Shown piece after piece: positions 23,933 through 30,945 of a stretch of DNA of 38,798 bases. Both the position numbers and the translations under genes were made by a program. The DNA lies in the NCBI RefSeq assembly GCF_014204515.1, contig NZ_JACHLI010000049.1, positions 1 to 38,798 of the forward strand. Direction: 5' to 3'. The DNA comes from Pseudomonas nitroreducens. Lineage in GTDB: Bacteria > Pseudomonadota > Gammaproteobacteria > Pseudomonadales > Pseudomonadaceae. Numbering within the stretch: the stretch's first letter is position 1; each line of letters begins with the position of its first letter. Below the pieces are notes generated by a model. The model searched no databases, was not told the DNA's origin, and saw only the letters and a program-made list of their open reading frames with translations.

Positions 23933-24951
23933 TGGGGTGCTTGCTCAGTTTGAGGGGCCTGGGGGCGCATAACGATCTCCAGGGAGCCAGCTGGCTTGCG
24001 GCCAATCGAGCCGCCGGCCTTGATCAGCTCTTGGAACAGGTACGGATAGGAAAGATCGTTGTACATCGCCTCGGAGACCTCGTAGAGCTGGTATGCACCA
24101 AACTCAACCCTAGCAGGGTCTTTTGCGGCCAGGATCGGAGAAGCCACGATCCGGCCGTCCTGAACCGCAACGATCTTCACGAAGTAGTGCATGCGGCCGT
24201 CGGCGCCGATGCCGCTCTCGCGCGCCAGGGAGCCATTTTGCATCATGACCTGTACGTCGCAATCGCAGGCGAAGTACGTGCCCAGTGTGTGCAGACGCTG
24301 CAGCTGCTCCGGGTATTGAGCAACCAGACGGTGTTCAGCAACGCTGGCGGCCTGCGCCAGCACCGAGTTCACGATGGGATTGTTCTGAACACCCTTGTTG
24401 GTGAAGCCGGCGGTGAAACCCGCGACCTTGCCAGAGAACTCGACGAACTTCTCGTCCAGCTCGGACTGGGAAACGTTGGGCTTTTCAGCTTGCGGCATCA
24501 AAGCCCGGATCTGTTGCTTGCTCGGCGCCAGCGCCGCCCAGTCTGCAGCCGTTGGCAGACCCCAGAAGCGCTCGGCCGGGGCATCCCGCAGGGAGTAGAT
24601 GCCTGCTGCAGTCGCCCCTCCTACCAGGGCTACGAAGAGGCCCAGGTAGACTACGGCTCTTTTCACGCCACGGGGCGCCAGCATCGAGTAGGACACCAGC
24701 TTGGCCAAGCGACTGCCATTCCAGGGCGCCGGCAGCAGGCGCGTCTCGCGGTATGCATCGAGGATCTGCGCGGCTTGCTCATCAGACTGATCGTCCATAC
24801 CCAGCGCACGGCGCTGCGCTGCCAGCTCTTCCAGGGCATCCTCGCTATATCCGCACGACATGCGCCACATAGCCGACGGATCGCGGAGCGTTCCGAGATG
24901 GCGCACGAATGCGGATTCAGCGTTGCCGGATGAACCTGCCCTGACAGACAT
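23929..24951 (-). CDS. Single-pass membrane protein, first gene of operon
   Basis: A 340-residue protein starting at ATG 24951, with GAGG about 9 nt upstream. The TTG at 24957 is a weaker start. A soluble N-terminal region of about 95 residues contains E-E-L-A-A-Q-R-R-A-L. One hydrophobic segment near residues 99-119 follows A-P-R-G-V-K-R. The remaining 220 residues, with a C-D-C-D motif near F-A-C-D-C-D-V, would be outside the cytoplasm. It is the first gene after the promoter at 25022-25050. Family not recognised. Confidence 0.72.
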   Translation of the reverse strand: MSVRAGSSGNAESAFVRHLGTLRDPSAMWRMSCGYSEDALEELAAQRRALGMDDQSDEQAAQILDAYRETRLLPAPWNGSRLAKLVSYSMLAPRGVKRAVVYLGLFVALVGGATAAGIYSLRDAPAERFWGLPTAADWAALAPSKQQIRALMPQAEKPNVSQSELDEKFVEFSGKVAGFTAGFTNKGVQNNPIVNSVLAQAASVAEHRLVAQYPEQLQRLHTLGTYFACDCDVQVMMQNGSLARESGIGADGRMHYFVKIVAVQDGRIVASPILAAKDPARVEFGAYQLYEVSEAMYNDLSYPYLFQELIKAGGSIGRKPAGSLEIVMRPQAPQTEQAPQ

Positions 24952-25021
24952 GAACAAAACCTCGACAGAAGTAAGCCCTGGCAGCTCAGCGAGCCAAACG
25001 GTGAGGGCACAAATTCAAGCG

Positions 25022-25050
25022 ATCATAAGCCGTCATGGATCGACCGTCAA
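25022..25050 (-). promoter_or_regulatory. Promoter of the five-gene operon
   Basis: On the reverse strand, TTGACG (25050-25045) and TATGAT (25027-25022) are 17 nt apart. Each matches consensus at five of six. A start near 25015 would give a leader of about 64 nt to ATG 24951. Confidence 0.7.
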
Positions 25051-25140
25051 TTTGGTATGTATTGCAGGATTCGGTCTGCTGAAATGCGCATGGATACTGG
25101 GCTATATCGGTTTCACCTTCAGCCGAATTACGAATGAAAA

Positions 25141-25160
25141 AGGAGCCCAAAAGGCCCCTT
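25141..25160 (-). terminator. Reverse-strand terminator
   Basis: The reverse strand reads AGGGGCC, a TTTTG loop and GGCTCCT (with one G-T pair), followed by TTTTT. It would end transcription from the small membrane-protein gene at 25659 before the operon promoter. Confidence 0.6.
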
Positions 25161-25255
25161 TCTCGTGTCGCGCAAGCGGGTAGTCGTAGCGTTCGCTTAG
25201 CAGCCAGGCGGTGCACCACCTGGCGGGTCGGAAACCAGCCTCAACGAGGATGATC

Positions 25256-25381
25256 CTACCACTGAGTCGGCGACCTCAGCCCCCAACACGGCTCGGACAC
25301 CATCGCCGATTGCCCGGCCGAAATGCCCTTGGGAACTTTCGCAACACTTACAATGGTGCCGGCGCGGCCGGAGACCGTCAA
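25256..25381 (-). CDS. Possible 41-residue protein overlooked by length
   Basis: A short frame opens at TTG 25381 with GAGG 8 nt upstream, just after the stop of the 91-residue gene. It reads MTVSGRAGTIVSVAKVPKGI then S-A-G-Q-S-A-M-V, ending W-G-L-R-S-P-T-Q-W. The G-x-I-V-x-V ... G-x-x-A-G-Q pattern resembles the hairpin of biotinyl/lipoyl-like domains, though the piece is too short to assign. A similar P-K-G-I-S-A-x-Q stretch occurs at the right edge of the window. Confidence 0.35.
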   Translation of the reverse strand: MTVSGRAGTIVSVAKVPKGISAGQSAMVSEPCWGLRSPTQW

Positions 25382-25383
25382 GT

Positions 25384-25659
25384 TCAACGCCTCAAGAGCG
25401 CCCTACCGATATCGCAGAAGGTGTTCAGGATCATGGCCCAGCCCTCCAACCACAGCTGTACGGCCATCAGAAAACCGATGCTGATGATCTTAGGGGCTGC
25501 GAGCAGCAACACTGCAGCCATTGAGCCCTGCTTTGAGCAGAGTCCGGCCCGGATCTTCCGCTCTACCTGGTGGACATACTCGGTTGCGGCCGTGATGTTC
25601 AGCCATCCCCAGGAGAACTCGAGGATGTTGCGGCGCTTAGGATTGGAGGTTTCAGACAT
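25384..25659 (-). CDS. Small membrane protein, 91 residues
   Basis: ATG 25659 has AAGG 8 nt upstream. The product starts polar and basic, has an amphipathic E-Y-V-H-Q-V-E-R-K-I stretch, then two hydrophobic segments around residues 46-68 and 69-82, and ends in Arg. It is probably an inner-membrane protein of unknown role. The plus-strand ORF covering the same region (25211-25684) has an implausible amino-acid mix and is taken as a shadow. Confidence 0.5.
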   Translation of the reverse strand: MSETSNPKRRNILEFSWGWLNITAATEYVHQVERKIRAGLCSKQGSMAAVLLLAAPKIISIGFLMAVQLWLEGWAMILNTFCDIGRALLRR

Positions 25660-25767
25660 CTGGCGTGCCTTGCTTTGGGTTTAAAACAACTATAAGGCAA
25701 AACTCTTTTTGCGCGAAATTGCAGACACTGCTAGCCTGAATGCATTAACAGGCAAAAGGAGATTGCG

Positions 25768-26316
25768 ATGATCATTAACCTCGCTTCCGTAATCGGTCAG
25801 TCCTACGCCCTGGGCAGCGCTCTGGGCAAGCAAATCCTCCCCGAACTGACTGAACGCATCGAACGAAATATGGACAGGGCCCTGGTTGCTATCAATCTGG
25901 CTGGCATCGAGCGCCTGGACTGCAGTTTTGCAATGCACTCCCTCGTTCAGCTGGTTAAGCTCTACAGGGAAGAAAGCGTAATTTACGTCACCCATGCAGA
26001 TCAGGACGTCCTCGATAACATCAGCGGCGCCTGTTACATCCGCGATGAAAGGATGCGGGGATATGGCCCCAAGGGGATCGAACTTCTGGGTCAACCCCTT
26101 CCAGCCCTCCCCCTGGCCACCCTTGAAGTGGTTACCCCGATGGCGCGCTGCACTACCGTGCAGGTTGCTGAAGCCCTCGGGATTACCGTATCGAACGCCA
26201 GCACTCGCCTGAAGGTTCTCTTCAAACTGGGCTTGATCAATCGAGAGGCCAAGAATTCCCTAACGGGTGGAAACGAATTCATCTGGATCAGCCCAACCAT
26301 CAAAGAAGTCGAATGA
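25768..26316 (+). CDS. STAS-like (DUF4325-type) plus winged-helix regulator
   Basis: This 182-residue protein appears to have two parts. Residues 1-90 resemble STAS-like DUF4325 domains: a glycine near G-S-A-L-G-K, then A-L-V-A-I-N-L-A-G-I-E-R-L-D-C-S-F-A, the usual V-x-x-D-F-x-G-V-x-x-I-x-x-S-F-A pattern. Residues about 118-160 (T-V-Q-V-A-E-A-L-G-I-T, N-A-S-T-R-L-K-V-L-F-K-L-G-L) read as a winged helix-turn-helix. It is likely a DNA-binding regulator responding through the N-terminal domain. AAGGAG precedes the ATG. It overlaps the next gene by ATGA. A TATAAG upstream near 25690 may be a -10 element. Confidence 0.65.
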   Translation: MIINLASVIGQSYALGSALGKQILPELTERIERNMDRALVAINLAGIERLDCSFAMHSLVQLVKLYREESVIYVTHADQDVLDNISGACYIRDERMRGYGPKGIELLGQPLPALPLATLEVVTPMARCTTVQVAEALGITVSNASTRLKVLFKLGLINREAKNSLTGGNEFIWISPTIKEVE

Positions 26317-26645
26317 ACAAGCAACTGAGCAAAAAGGATTTCATCAAGAACATGGAAGACGCAGGGTTCTGCACCTGCGGGGCCTGGGGCGATGCCTTGG
26401 AGCGCATCCGAGACATGCTGAAGGTTATCTCGGTGCAAGGCGAAGGTCGCACCGAAAACCTGAGCAAGCTGATCCCTGACGACGGGGTCTGCCACATCTT
26501 CCTCTGCTGGATGGACAAGGCCGGCTGGCTTGAACATGGCGGAGCAATCGGGGGCGCATGGCTCACGCCGCTTGGGCACCAGGTGCACGATCTCCTGAAA
26601 GATATGGCAGCCGATGATCTGGAAGAGATTTTCAGCTACCTCTAA
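26313..26645 (+). CDS. Hypothetical partner of the STAS-winged-helix gene
   Basis: A 110-residue soluble protein translationally coupled to the regulator (ATGA overlap). It has C-T-C-G near residue 20 and another Cys in F-L-C-W-M-D, but no clear zinc motif. The C-terminal helical stretch D-M-A-A-D-D-L-E-E-I-F is acidic. A terminator follows. Coupling suggests it works with the regulator, for example as antagonist or co-factor, which is inference. Confidence 0.62.
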   Translation: MNKQLSKKDFIKNMEDAGFCTCGAWGDALERIRDMLKVISVQGEGRTENLSKLIPDDGVCHIFLCWMDKAGWLEHGGAIGGAWLTPLGHQVHDLLKDMAADDLEEIFSYL

Positions 26646-26650
26646 CGAAA

Positions 26651-26672
26651 AAGCCCGCCAAACGGCGGGCTT
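26651..26672. terminator. Bidirectional terminator
   Basis: AAGCCCGCC and GGCGGGCTT form a 9-bp stem with an AAAC loop. The reverse strand then has TTTTT. It serves the plus-strand gene ending at 26645 and the reverse-strand gene ending at 26691. Confidence 0.75.
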
Positions 26673-26690
26673 CTTCATTGCAGGTGCCGG

Positions 26691-27320
26691 TCAGAGCACG
26701 CGCTTCGCAGTAAGATAGGCGCGCTTCCAATATGCAGCCTCGAGGTCATCCAGGCGCACCCGGCCACCGCGCGACGGCGAGTGCACGAAGCGATTGTCGC
26801 CAATGTAGATGGCCGCGTGGTCAACGCGTTTGTTGCGACGAGACGAGAAGAACAGGAGATCGCCTGGCTTGAGCTGATCTCGGGAGACGGTCTTGGCAGC
26901 ACCCATGCTGGCCATGTCGCGAGAGGAGCGCGGCAGATCGATGCCGGTGTCACCGAATACGTGCAGGATCAGACCACTGCAATCAAAGCCTGTGCTCGGG
27001 TCGGTACCACCCCAGCGGTATGGTGTGCCGATCAGGCCGATGGCCTCCATGATCACTTCAGAAGCCGGGGTGGCCTGCTCTGTGACTTTCTTGCGGTCAG
27101 CGGCGTTCACACGTTGAATGCCGTAGAGATGACCATGATCCTTGGGATCAATCTTGGCCTTGACGGCAGCGGCCGCCGGCTTCGCTACAGGCTCTTTTGC
27201 CTGGGAAATGAGGCCAGACTGCTCAACAGCGGCGTCTGGTACGTTCGGTTTCTGCATGCTGGAACAGGCGGCGAGCAGCGACACAGAGAGAAGAAGGCCG
27301 GTACGGGTAACGAAAGACAA
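26691..27320 (-). CDS. NlpC/P60 family lipoprotein (peptidoglycan endopeptidase)
   Basis: A 209-residue protein with lipobox L-A-A-C (Cys19), an Ala/Lys/Pro-rich linker, then an NlpC/P60 domain. The catalytic Cys114 sits in G-F-D-C-S-G-L, His168 in D-H-A-A-I-Y-I-G, and a third polar residue, His180, in R-F-V-H-S-P. Y-R-W-G-G-T-D-P precedes the Cys, as is typical. Such enzymes cleave cell-wall stem peptides, and lipidation would place it in the periplasm. Plasmid versions often help an envelope-spanning machine pass peptidoglycan, plausible near pilus genes. The start is TTG 27320, with TGGAG 7 nt upstream, and no ATG or GTG is in frame nearby. Confidence 0.85.
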   Translation of the reverse strand: MSFVTRTGLLLSVSLLAACSSMQKPNVPDAAVEQSGLISQAKEPVAKPAAAAVKAKIDPKDHGHLYGIQRVNAADRKKVTEQATPASEVIMEAIGLIGTPYRWGGTDPSTGFDCSGLILHVFGDTGIDLPRSSRDMASMGAAKTVSRDQLKPGDLLFFSSRRNKRVDHAAIYIGDNRFVHSPSRGGRVRLDDLEAAYWKRAYLTAKRVL

Positions 27321-27336
27321 AACACGGCTCCATCGG

Positions 27337-27408
27337 TAAATTGTTGAAAATAAGGGCGAAAAAGAACGTCCAACTTAACACTTTGACGCCCTGTCAATCA
27401 ACAATTTA
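27337..27408 (-). promoter_or_regulatory. 11-bp inverted repeat upstream of the NlpC/P60 gene
   Basis: TAAATTGTTGA (27337-27347) and TCAACAATTTA (27398-27408) are perfect inverted arms 50 nt apart. Between them lies TTGACgccctGTCAA, which includes a -35-like TTGACA on the reverse strand. One arm is about 16 nt from the TTG start, so looping or a leader hairpin could affect expression. No good -10 was found. Confidence 0.45.
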
Positions 27409-27418
27409 TGCATAAAGG

Positions 27419-28309
27419 TCACATTTCGAAGCTATGCGACCTCTCTGCCTCGCGCTTTGCTGCGCGCCTCGCAAGCCGGTCGGCTGTCTCGTTGTGCCTA
27501 ACCCCGCTGTGCCCTTTCACCCATTCGAACCTTACCTGGTGGCTGGCGATCAGCCTATCGAGAAGCACCCAAAGTTCCCGGTTCGAGACCAACTTGCCCG
27601 AGTCCGGGAGCTTCCAAGCGTTCTCCTTGATCAGCGGTAGCTGCATCACGTTGTGCGTGACGTAGACGCTGTCGGTGTAGATCAGGATCGGCTTGTCCGA
27701 AGGCAGCATCTCCAGCGCCCGGATGGCGGCAATCAGCTCCACGGCGTTGTTGTCGGAAGCCGGCATACCGCCGCTGGACTCATGCACGCGCCGGCCGTCA
27801 TCGACGACAGCGCCCCACCCGCCCGTGCCGATCTCCGGATAGTAGGCCCCGTCGATGTAGGCGCTCAGGTGCCGGTCATCGTGATCGCGGTCTGTAGCCA
27901 GATAGCAGGCGCGGGACAGCAGCGAGCGGAAGGCCGGCGCGACGTTGAGCTCGGCATCAGCGGTGAACCGTCGGCTGAACTTGTGGATGCGCTTCCATAG
28001 CCCCTCATGGGGGAGACGACGACCATCGACCTTCCAGTCATTGGCCCTCCACTTCGCCAGGGCGCCGGCCATGCCCTCAGCCAGCTCGGCGTTGTTGGTC
28101 TCGACGTGGAGCTGCGCGCCCTCGGTGATATGCGTCAGATGATGAAGCGCCTGCAGCATGGCCTGCAGGGCCAGGCGGTTGGAGCTGCGCGTATGCGAGG
28201 AGCCCGAGAACTCCTTCGTCTGGTGGCCGTACTGCACCACGCACGACCACCCGCCTCGGCCTGACTTCTCCGATACCGTGCTCGCCACGTAGATTCCGAC
28301 GGTGCCCAT
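27419..28309 (-). CDS. Tandem-domain RNase H, N-terminal domain degenerate
   Basis: A 296-residue protein with two RNase H-like modules. The C-terminal module has the complete set: Asp153 (A-Y-I-D-G-A), Glu191 (A-V-E-L), Asp213 (Y-T-D-S), His267 (K-G-H-S-G) and Asp277 (N-E-T-A-D), so hydrolysis of RNA in RNA-DNA hybrids is expected. The N-terminal module keeps the G-R-G-G-W outline, but Ala9, Ala47 and Asn72 stand at the three acidic positions, so it is probably structural or nucleic-acid binding. Family RNase HI is about 150 residues, so this is a fusion or internal duplication. It is codirectional with the NlpC/P60 gene, 98 nt away. Confidence 0.85.
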   Translation of the reverse strand: MGTVGIYVASTVSEKSGRGGWSCVVQYGHQTKEFSGSSHTRSSNRLALQAMLQALHHLTHITEGAQLHVETNNAELAEGMAGALAKWRANDWKVDGRRLPHEGLWKRIHKFSRRFTADAELNVAPAFRSLLSRACYLATDRDHDDRHLSAYIDGAYYPEIGTGGWGAVVDDGRRVHESSGGMPASDNNAVELIAAIRALEMLPSDKPILIYTDSVYVTHNVMQLPLIKENAWKLPDSGKLVSNRELWVLLDRLIASHQVRFEWVKGHSGVRHNETADRLARRAAKREAERSHSFEM

Positions 28310-28363
28310 AGCGCCATCCCAAGAGCTGAATTAGCTCTAAATTGCCACAGGATGGGGGCAGAT

Positions 28364-28732
28364 TTAAAGCTTCGTGGCGGGCTCGATGATCACGACATCT
28401 CCGTTCGGAAACATCTTGTACTCCCTACCAAAGCACCGGAAGTAACAGTGGCCATCGAGAAGAACCAACGAAGGCAAGTGCCCGTAGTAGTGCTGGAGGA
28501 AGTCCTTGAGCTTTTCGCGGTAGGCATCATCCCCACCTGGCAGCACCTGGTTCAGGCGTCGATCAACCAGGTACTCGCCCATTCTGACCAGGCCGAGGGC
28601 GACCAGGAAGCAGCCAAAGGCGTATATCCAGGTGGTGTTGGCACCATGCAGCCTGAACGACTCAACGAGATTGACGGATGCCACGGAGACAAACAGCCAG
28701 AGGATCGCGCTACGCAGAGGGAGGTGGTGCAT
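28364..28732 (-). CDS. Small membrane protein, 122 residues
   Basis: ATG 28732 has GGAG 5 nt upstream. Two hydrophobic segments, about residues 8-24 and 33-51, are followed by a basic loop and a soluble C-terminal part (D-F-L-Q-H-Y-Y-G-H ... Y-K-M-F-P-N-G-D-V-V-I). The C-terminal strand pattern may be a small domain on the cytoplasmic face. Unknown family. It lies upstream of the RNase H gene on the same strand by 54 nt. Confidence 0.62.
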   Translation of the reverse strand: MHHLPLRSAILWLFVSVASVNLVESFRLHGANTTWIYAFGCFLVALGLVRMGEYLVDRRLNQVLPGGDDAYREKLKDFLQHYYGHLPSLVLLDGHCYFRCFGREYKMFPNGDVVIIEPATKL

Positions 28733-28841
28733 CTTGGCTCCGATGGGGAGGTGTGAAGTATGAGCTTACCGGGGATGCCACTTCCTGGCGAGACAGTGCG
28801 TCATTGGCCATGGCACCGGCCGAAGGCGACGTGCGGGCCCT

Positions 28842-28869
28842 TTGACAGCCTGATACGAAGCGCTATCGT
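28842..28869 (+). promoter_or_regulatory. Probable promoter of the lipoprotein gene
   Basis: TTGACA (28842-28847) and TATCGT (28864-28869), with a 16-nt spacer, precede the gene at 28909. The -35 is consensus and the -10 matches at four of six. Confidence 0.5.
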
Positions 28870-28908
28870 TTCGAGGCGGCATAATAACATCACAGGAGTG
28901 AGCCAATA

Positions 28909-29979
28909 ATGCGCGTCGCAATGTTAGGGCTGGTACTGGTGGGGCTGGCAGGGTGTTCGACACAGGGGGAGGAAGACTCGAAATGGGTCGGCCATGCCGA
29001 AGGTCGCTTCGTCAAAGCCAACAAGTTCGACGAGCGATTCACCTCATCCCCCTCCTCTCGTGATGGGATGTGCCTGCAGACGGGACAGACATTTGAGATC
29101 CGACTTCAGAGCCTGGTGGTCGGATGGGAATTCGACAGCGCGTTGGAGAAGCTCACCAGCGATCCGGGGAACGAGCTGGGTGTCTTCATCACCGTGAACA
29201 AATCCAGGCCCGGTACAGGTGCCGTAGTGGCAGCGCCGGCCCCAGCGGTAGCAATCGACCCGAACAACCCGACCCCAGCTGCGGCAGCTCCCGCAGCTGT
29301 GCCAGCGGCCAAGCCGGCCGTTGCAGCTGCGAAACCTGCGGCTGCAGCCAAACCAGCAGCGCCAGCAGATAGCACCGGAGGAGGCTTGGAGGTAGCCCCG
29401 CCAGAGATCCCTAAATCAGATGTGGCAAAAGACGCTACCCCTGTCCAGGGCGGCACCCTGACAAACCCGGTGGAGCGCCGGCTGGTGTACATCACGGACT
29501 CGACCTACCCCAAGACCGATATGAACGGCTCCAACCTCCTGGTCTACAGCGACACCTACGATGGGTCGGACTACACGATCACATTTGAGGTGGTTGAGTT
29601 CGATGAGGCCGGCTTCGACCAGTTCGCCGGCATCGCCCGAGAGCTGGCCAAGGCAGCCCAGGAGTCAGGCATCTCGGCAAACCTGCCCTACTCAGCCCTG
29701 CTGACCAAGGTTGGCAGCGCCATGTACCGTTCGATCAAGCGCAACGACAAGATCAACTTCTACAAGACGACCTTCCTGCCTTGCGACTCCGTCACTGGAG
29801 ACAATTCGTCGGTGTTCATGCGGATGGGTGATTTCGCGGTGATCCGCGTGCCCCAGGATCAGCACGTCGTCGACTGGAGCGATCTGTCCTACGTTGGTGC
29901 CTCGAAGCGTGTCTCTTACCCGGCCGCCAAGGCAGATTCGACTTCCTACATGACCTTCAGCATCTACGGCCGGAAATAA
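28909..29979 (+). CDS. Lipoprotein with long Ala/Pro/Lys linker
   Basis: A 356-residue predicted lipoprotein with lipobox L-A-G-C (Cys16). Residues 17-100 form a first domain with one Cys near 55. A low-complexity linker rich in Ala, Pro and Lys follows, about residues 100-165, of a type that can span the periplasm. The second domain, about 185-356, contains a single Cys near 295 and no recognised motif. AGGAG is 10 nt before the ATG. Next to NlpC/P60 and other envelope genes, an envelope-structural role is plausible. Confidence 0.7.
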   Translation: MRVAMLGLVLVGLAGCSTQGEEDSKWVGHAEGRFVKANKFDERFTSSPSSRDGMCLQTGQTFEIRLQSLVVGWEFDSALEKLTSDPGNELGVFITVNKSRPGTGAVVAAPAPAVAIDPNNPTPAAAAPAAVPAAKPAVAAAKPAAAAKPAAPADSTGGGLEVAPPEIPKSDVAKDATPVQGGTLTNPVERRLVYITDSTYPKTDMNGSNLLVYSDTYDGSDYTITFEVVEFDEAGFDQFAGIARELAKAAQESGISANLPYSALLTKVGSAMYRSIKRNDKINFYKTTFLPCDSVTGDNSSVFMRMGDFAVIRVPQDQHVVDWSDLSYVGASKRVSYPAAKADSTSYMTFSIYGRK

Positions 29980-29995
29980 CGGCTCCCCAATGAAA

Positions 29996-30015
29996 AGGGC
30001 GCCCTTAGGCGCCCT
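29996..30015. terminator. Shared hairpin between convergent genes
   Basis: AGGGCGCC and GGCGCCCT form an 8-bp stem with a CTTA loop. The reverse strand then has TTTT. The reverse-strand gene's stop lies inside the loop (30005-30007). Confidence 0.65.
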
Positions 30016-30781
30016 CTTCCGCAACTTCCTTGATCTCGGCCGTCGCTTCCGGGTCGTTGGTGTAACGCAGCGTCAACCCGTCGTAGTGGACAGTCTTGAA
30101 GGGCGGGTTCGGGTCGCGATCCTCAGCGATCACCTTGCTGACCACTTTCTTCAGCTCGTAAGCCCGGAGGCCCGTAATGTCGATGTGGGGATGGCCGATT
30201 CCATGGCTTCCGTTCACCGGGTAGCCCAGAACGGCCTTGGCCGTGTTGATGAAGTCGCGGACGTCATTGCAAACTTCGATGCGCCGGGAGAACTCTTCGT
30301 TGTCGTTCCCCTTGTAGTCGAAGAACGAATACTCGCGGTAGACCTCTTCCACGATCTGGAATTGGCCGATCAAGATGCGCGAGTAGGTGTCGAGCGCGTT
30401 AACCAGGGTTTGGCCTTCGGCCAGGCCGAGTTCGACGTTGATGCGGTCACCAGGTTGTTCCTGGAGAGCGAAGTCGAGAGCCTTCTGTACCGACAGAGCG
30501 CCCTGGGCGAAGGGGGAAAGCTGTACGTTCATGCCTTCGGAGCCCGTCGGGGCGCCGACGAGACGTTCGGCAGCGACCAGCGGCTGCAGCATCGCCGCCA
30601 GGTGCTTGTCGGTAGCCAGCGCTCGTGGCTGATTGGAATCGTTCTGCAGGGGGATGGTGCCTGCTTCAGCCAACTCTTCGATCACGCTGAACTGGTTCAG
30701 CAGAACCTTCAGGTAAACCGAGACGGCGGCTAGGGCGGATTGGGTCTGCTCACGCGTAGAACTCAGTGCAATCTTCTTCAT
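30005..30781 (-). CDS. Hypothetical protein with internal repeat, 258 residues
   Basis: The start is ATG 30781, with GAGG 7 nt upstream. Two segments match with identical spacing: Y-L-K-V-L-L-N-Q-F-S-V-I-E-E (residues 23-36) and Y-S-R-I-L-I-G-Q-F-Q-I-V-E-E (133-146). The protein therefore seems to be an internal duplication of a helical module of about 110 residues. No signal or enzyme motif. It is under a promoter with a 19-bp palindrome in its spacer and ends in a shared terminator. Confidence 0.68.
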   Translation of the reverse strand: MKKIALSSTREQTQSALAAVSVYLKVLLNQFSVIEELAEAGTIPLQNDSNQPRALATDKHLAAMLQPLVAAERLVGAPTGSEGMNVQLSPFAQGALSVQKALDFALQEQPGDRINVELGLAEGQTLVNALDTYSRILIGQFQIVEEVYREYSFFDYKGNDNEEFSRRIEVCNDVRDFINTAKAVLGYPVNGSHGIGHPHIDITGLRAYELKKVVSKVIAEDRDPNPPFKTVHYDGLTLRYTNDPEATAEIKEVAEEGA

Positions 30782-30824
30782 TGCATCACCTCTCAAATCC
30801 TTTCTGAATCGGGCTTAGGACGGA

Positions 30825-30853
30825 ATACTAAGTGCATTGAATGCACTTGTCAA
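30825..30853 (-). promoter_or_regulatory. Promoter with operator in its spacer
   Basis: On the reverse strand, TTGACA (30853-30848) and TAGTAT (30830-30825) are 17 nt apart. A start near 30818 is 37 nt before ATG 30781. The spacer is almost exactly filled by the palindrome below. Confidence 0.65.
30830..30848. promoter_or_regulatory. 19-bp palindromic operator candidate
   Basis: AAGTGCATT-G-AATGCACTT is a perfect palindrome around one central base. It occupies the -35/-10 spacer, the position from which a bound repressor blocks RNA polymerase. A half of the same sequence lies in a second reverse-strand promoter at 34306-34335. Confidence 0.6.
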
Positions 30854-30945
30854 CGAAGTGCGAATTTCAGGGAAATTGCAGGATATACGCCTCGATGTTA
30901 ACGTTGCGTTGATATAAACCAACAGCCACAGGATCAACTCACAGC

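Noticed and set aside
24860..25183. Plus-strand ORF with a hydrophobic stretch
   Set aside because: It overlaps a good reverse-strand promoter and operon start. It has no convincing SD at its 24860 start, and the composition fits a shadow.
25256..25381. A biotinyl or lipoyl carrier domain
   Set aside because: Only a G-x-I-V ... A-G-Q pattern matches. The modified Lys context is missing and the piece is too short.
25211..25684. Plus-strand 157-residue ORF
   Set aside because: Its residue mix is unlike real proteins, and the reverse strand encodes a plausible membrane protein with an SD over most of it.
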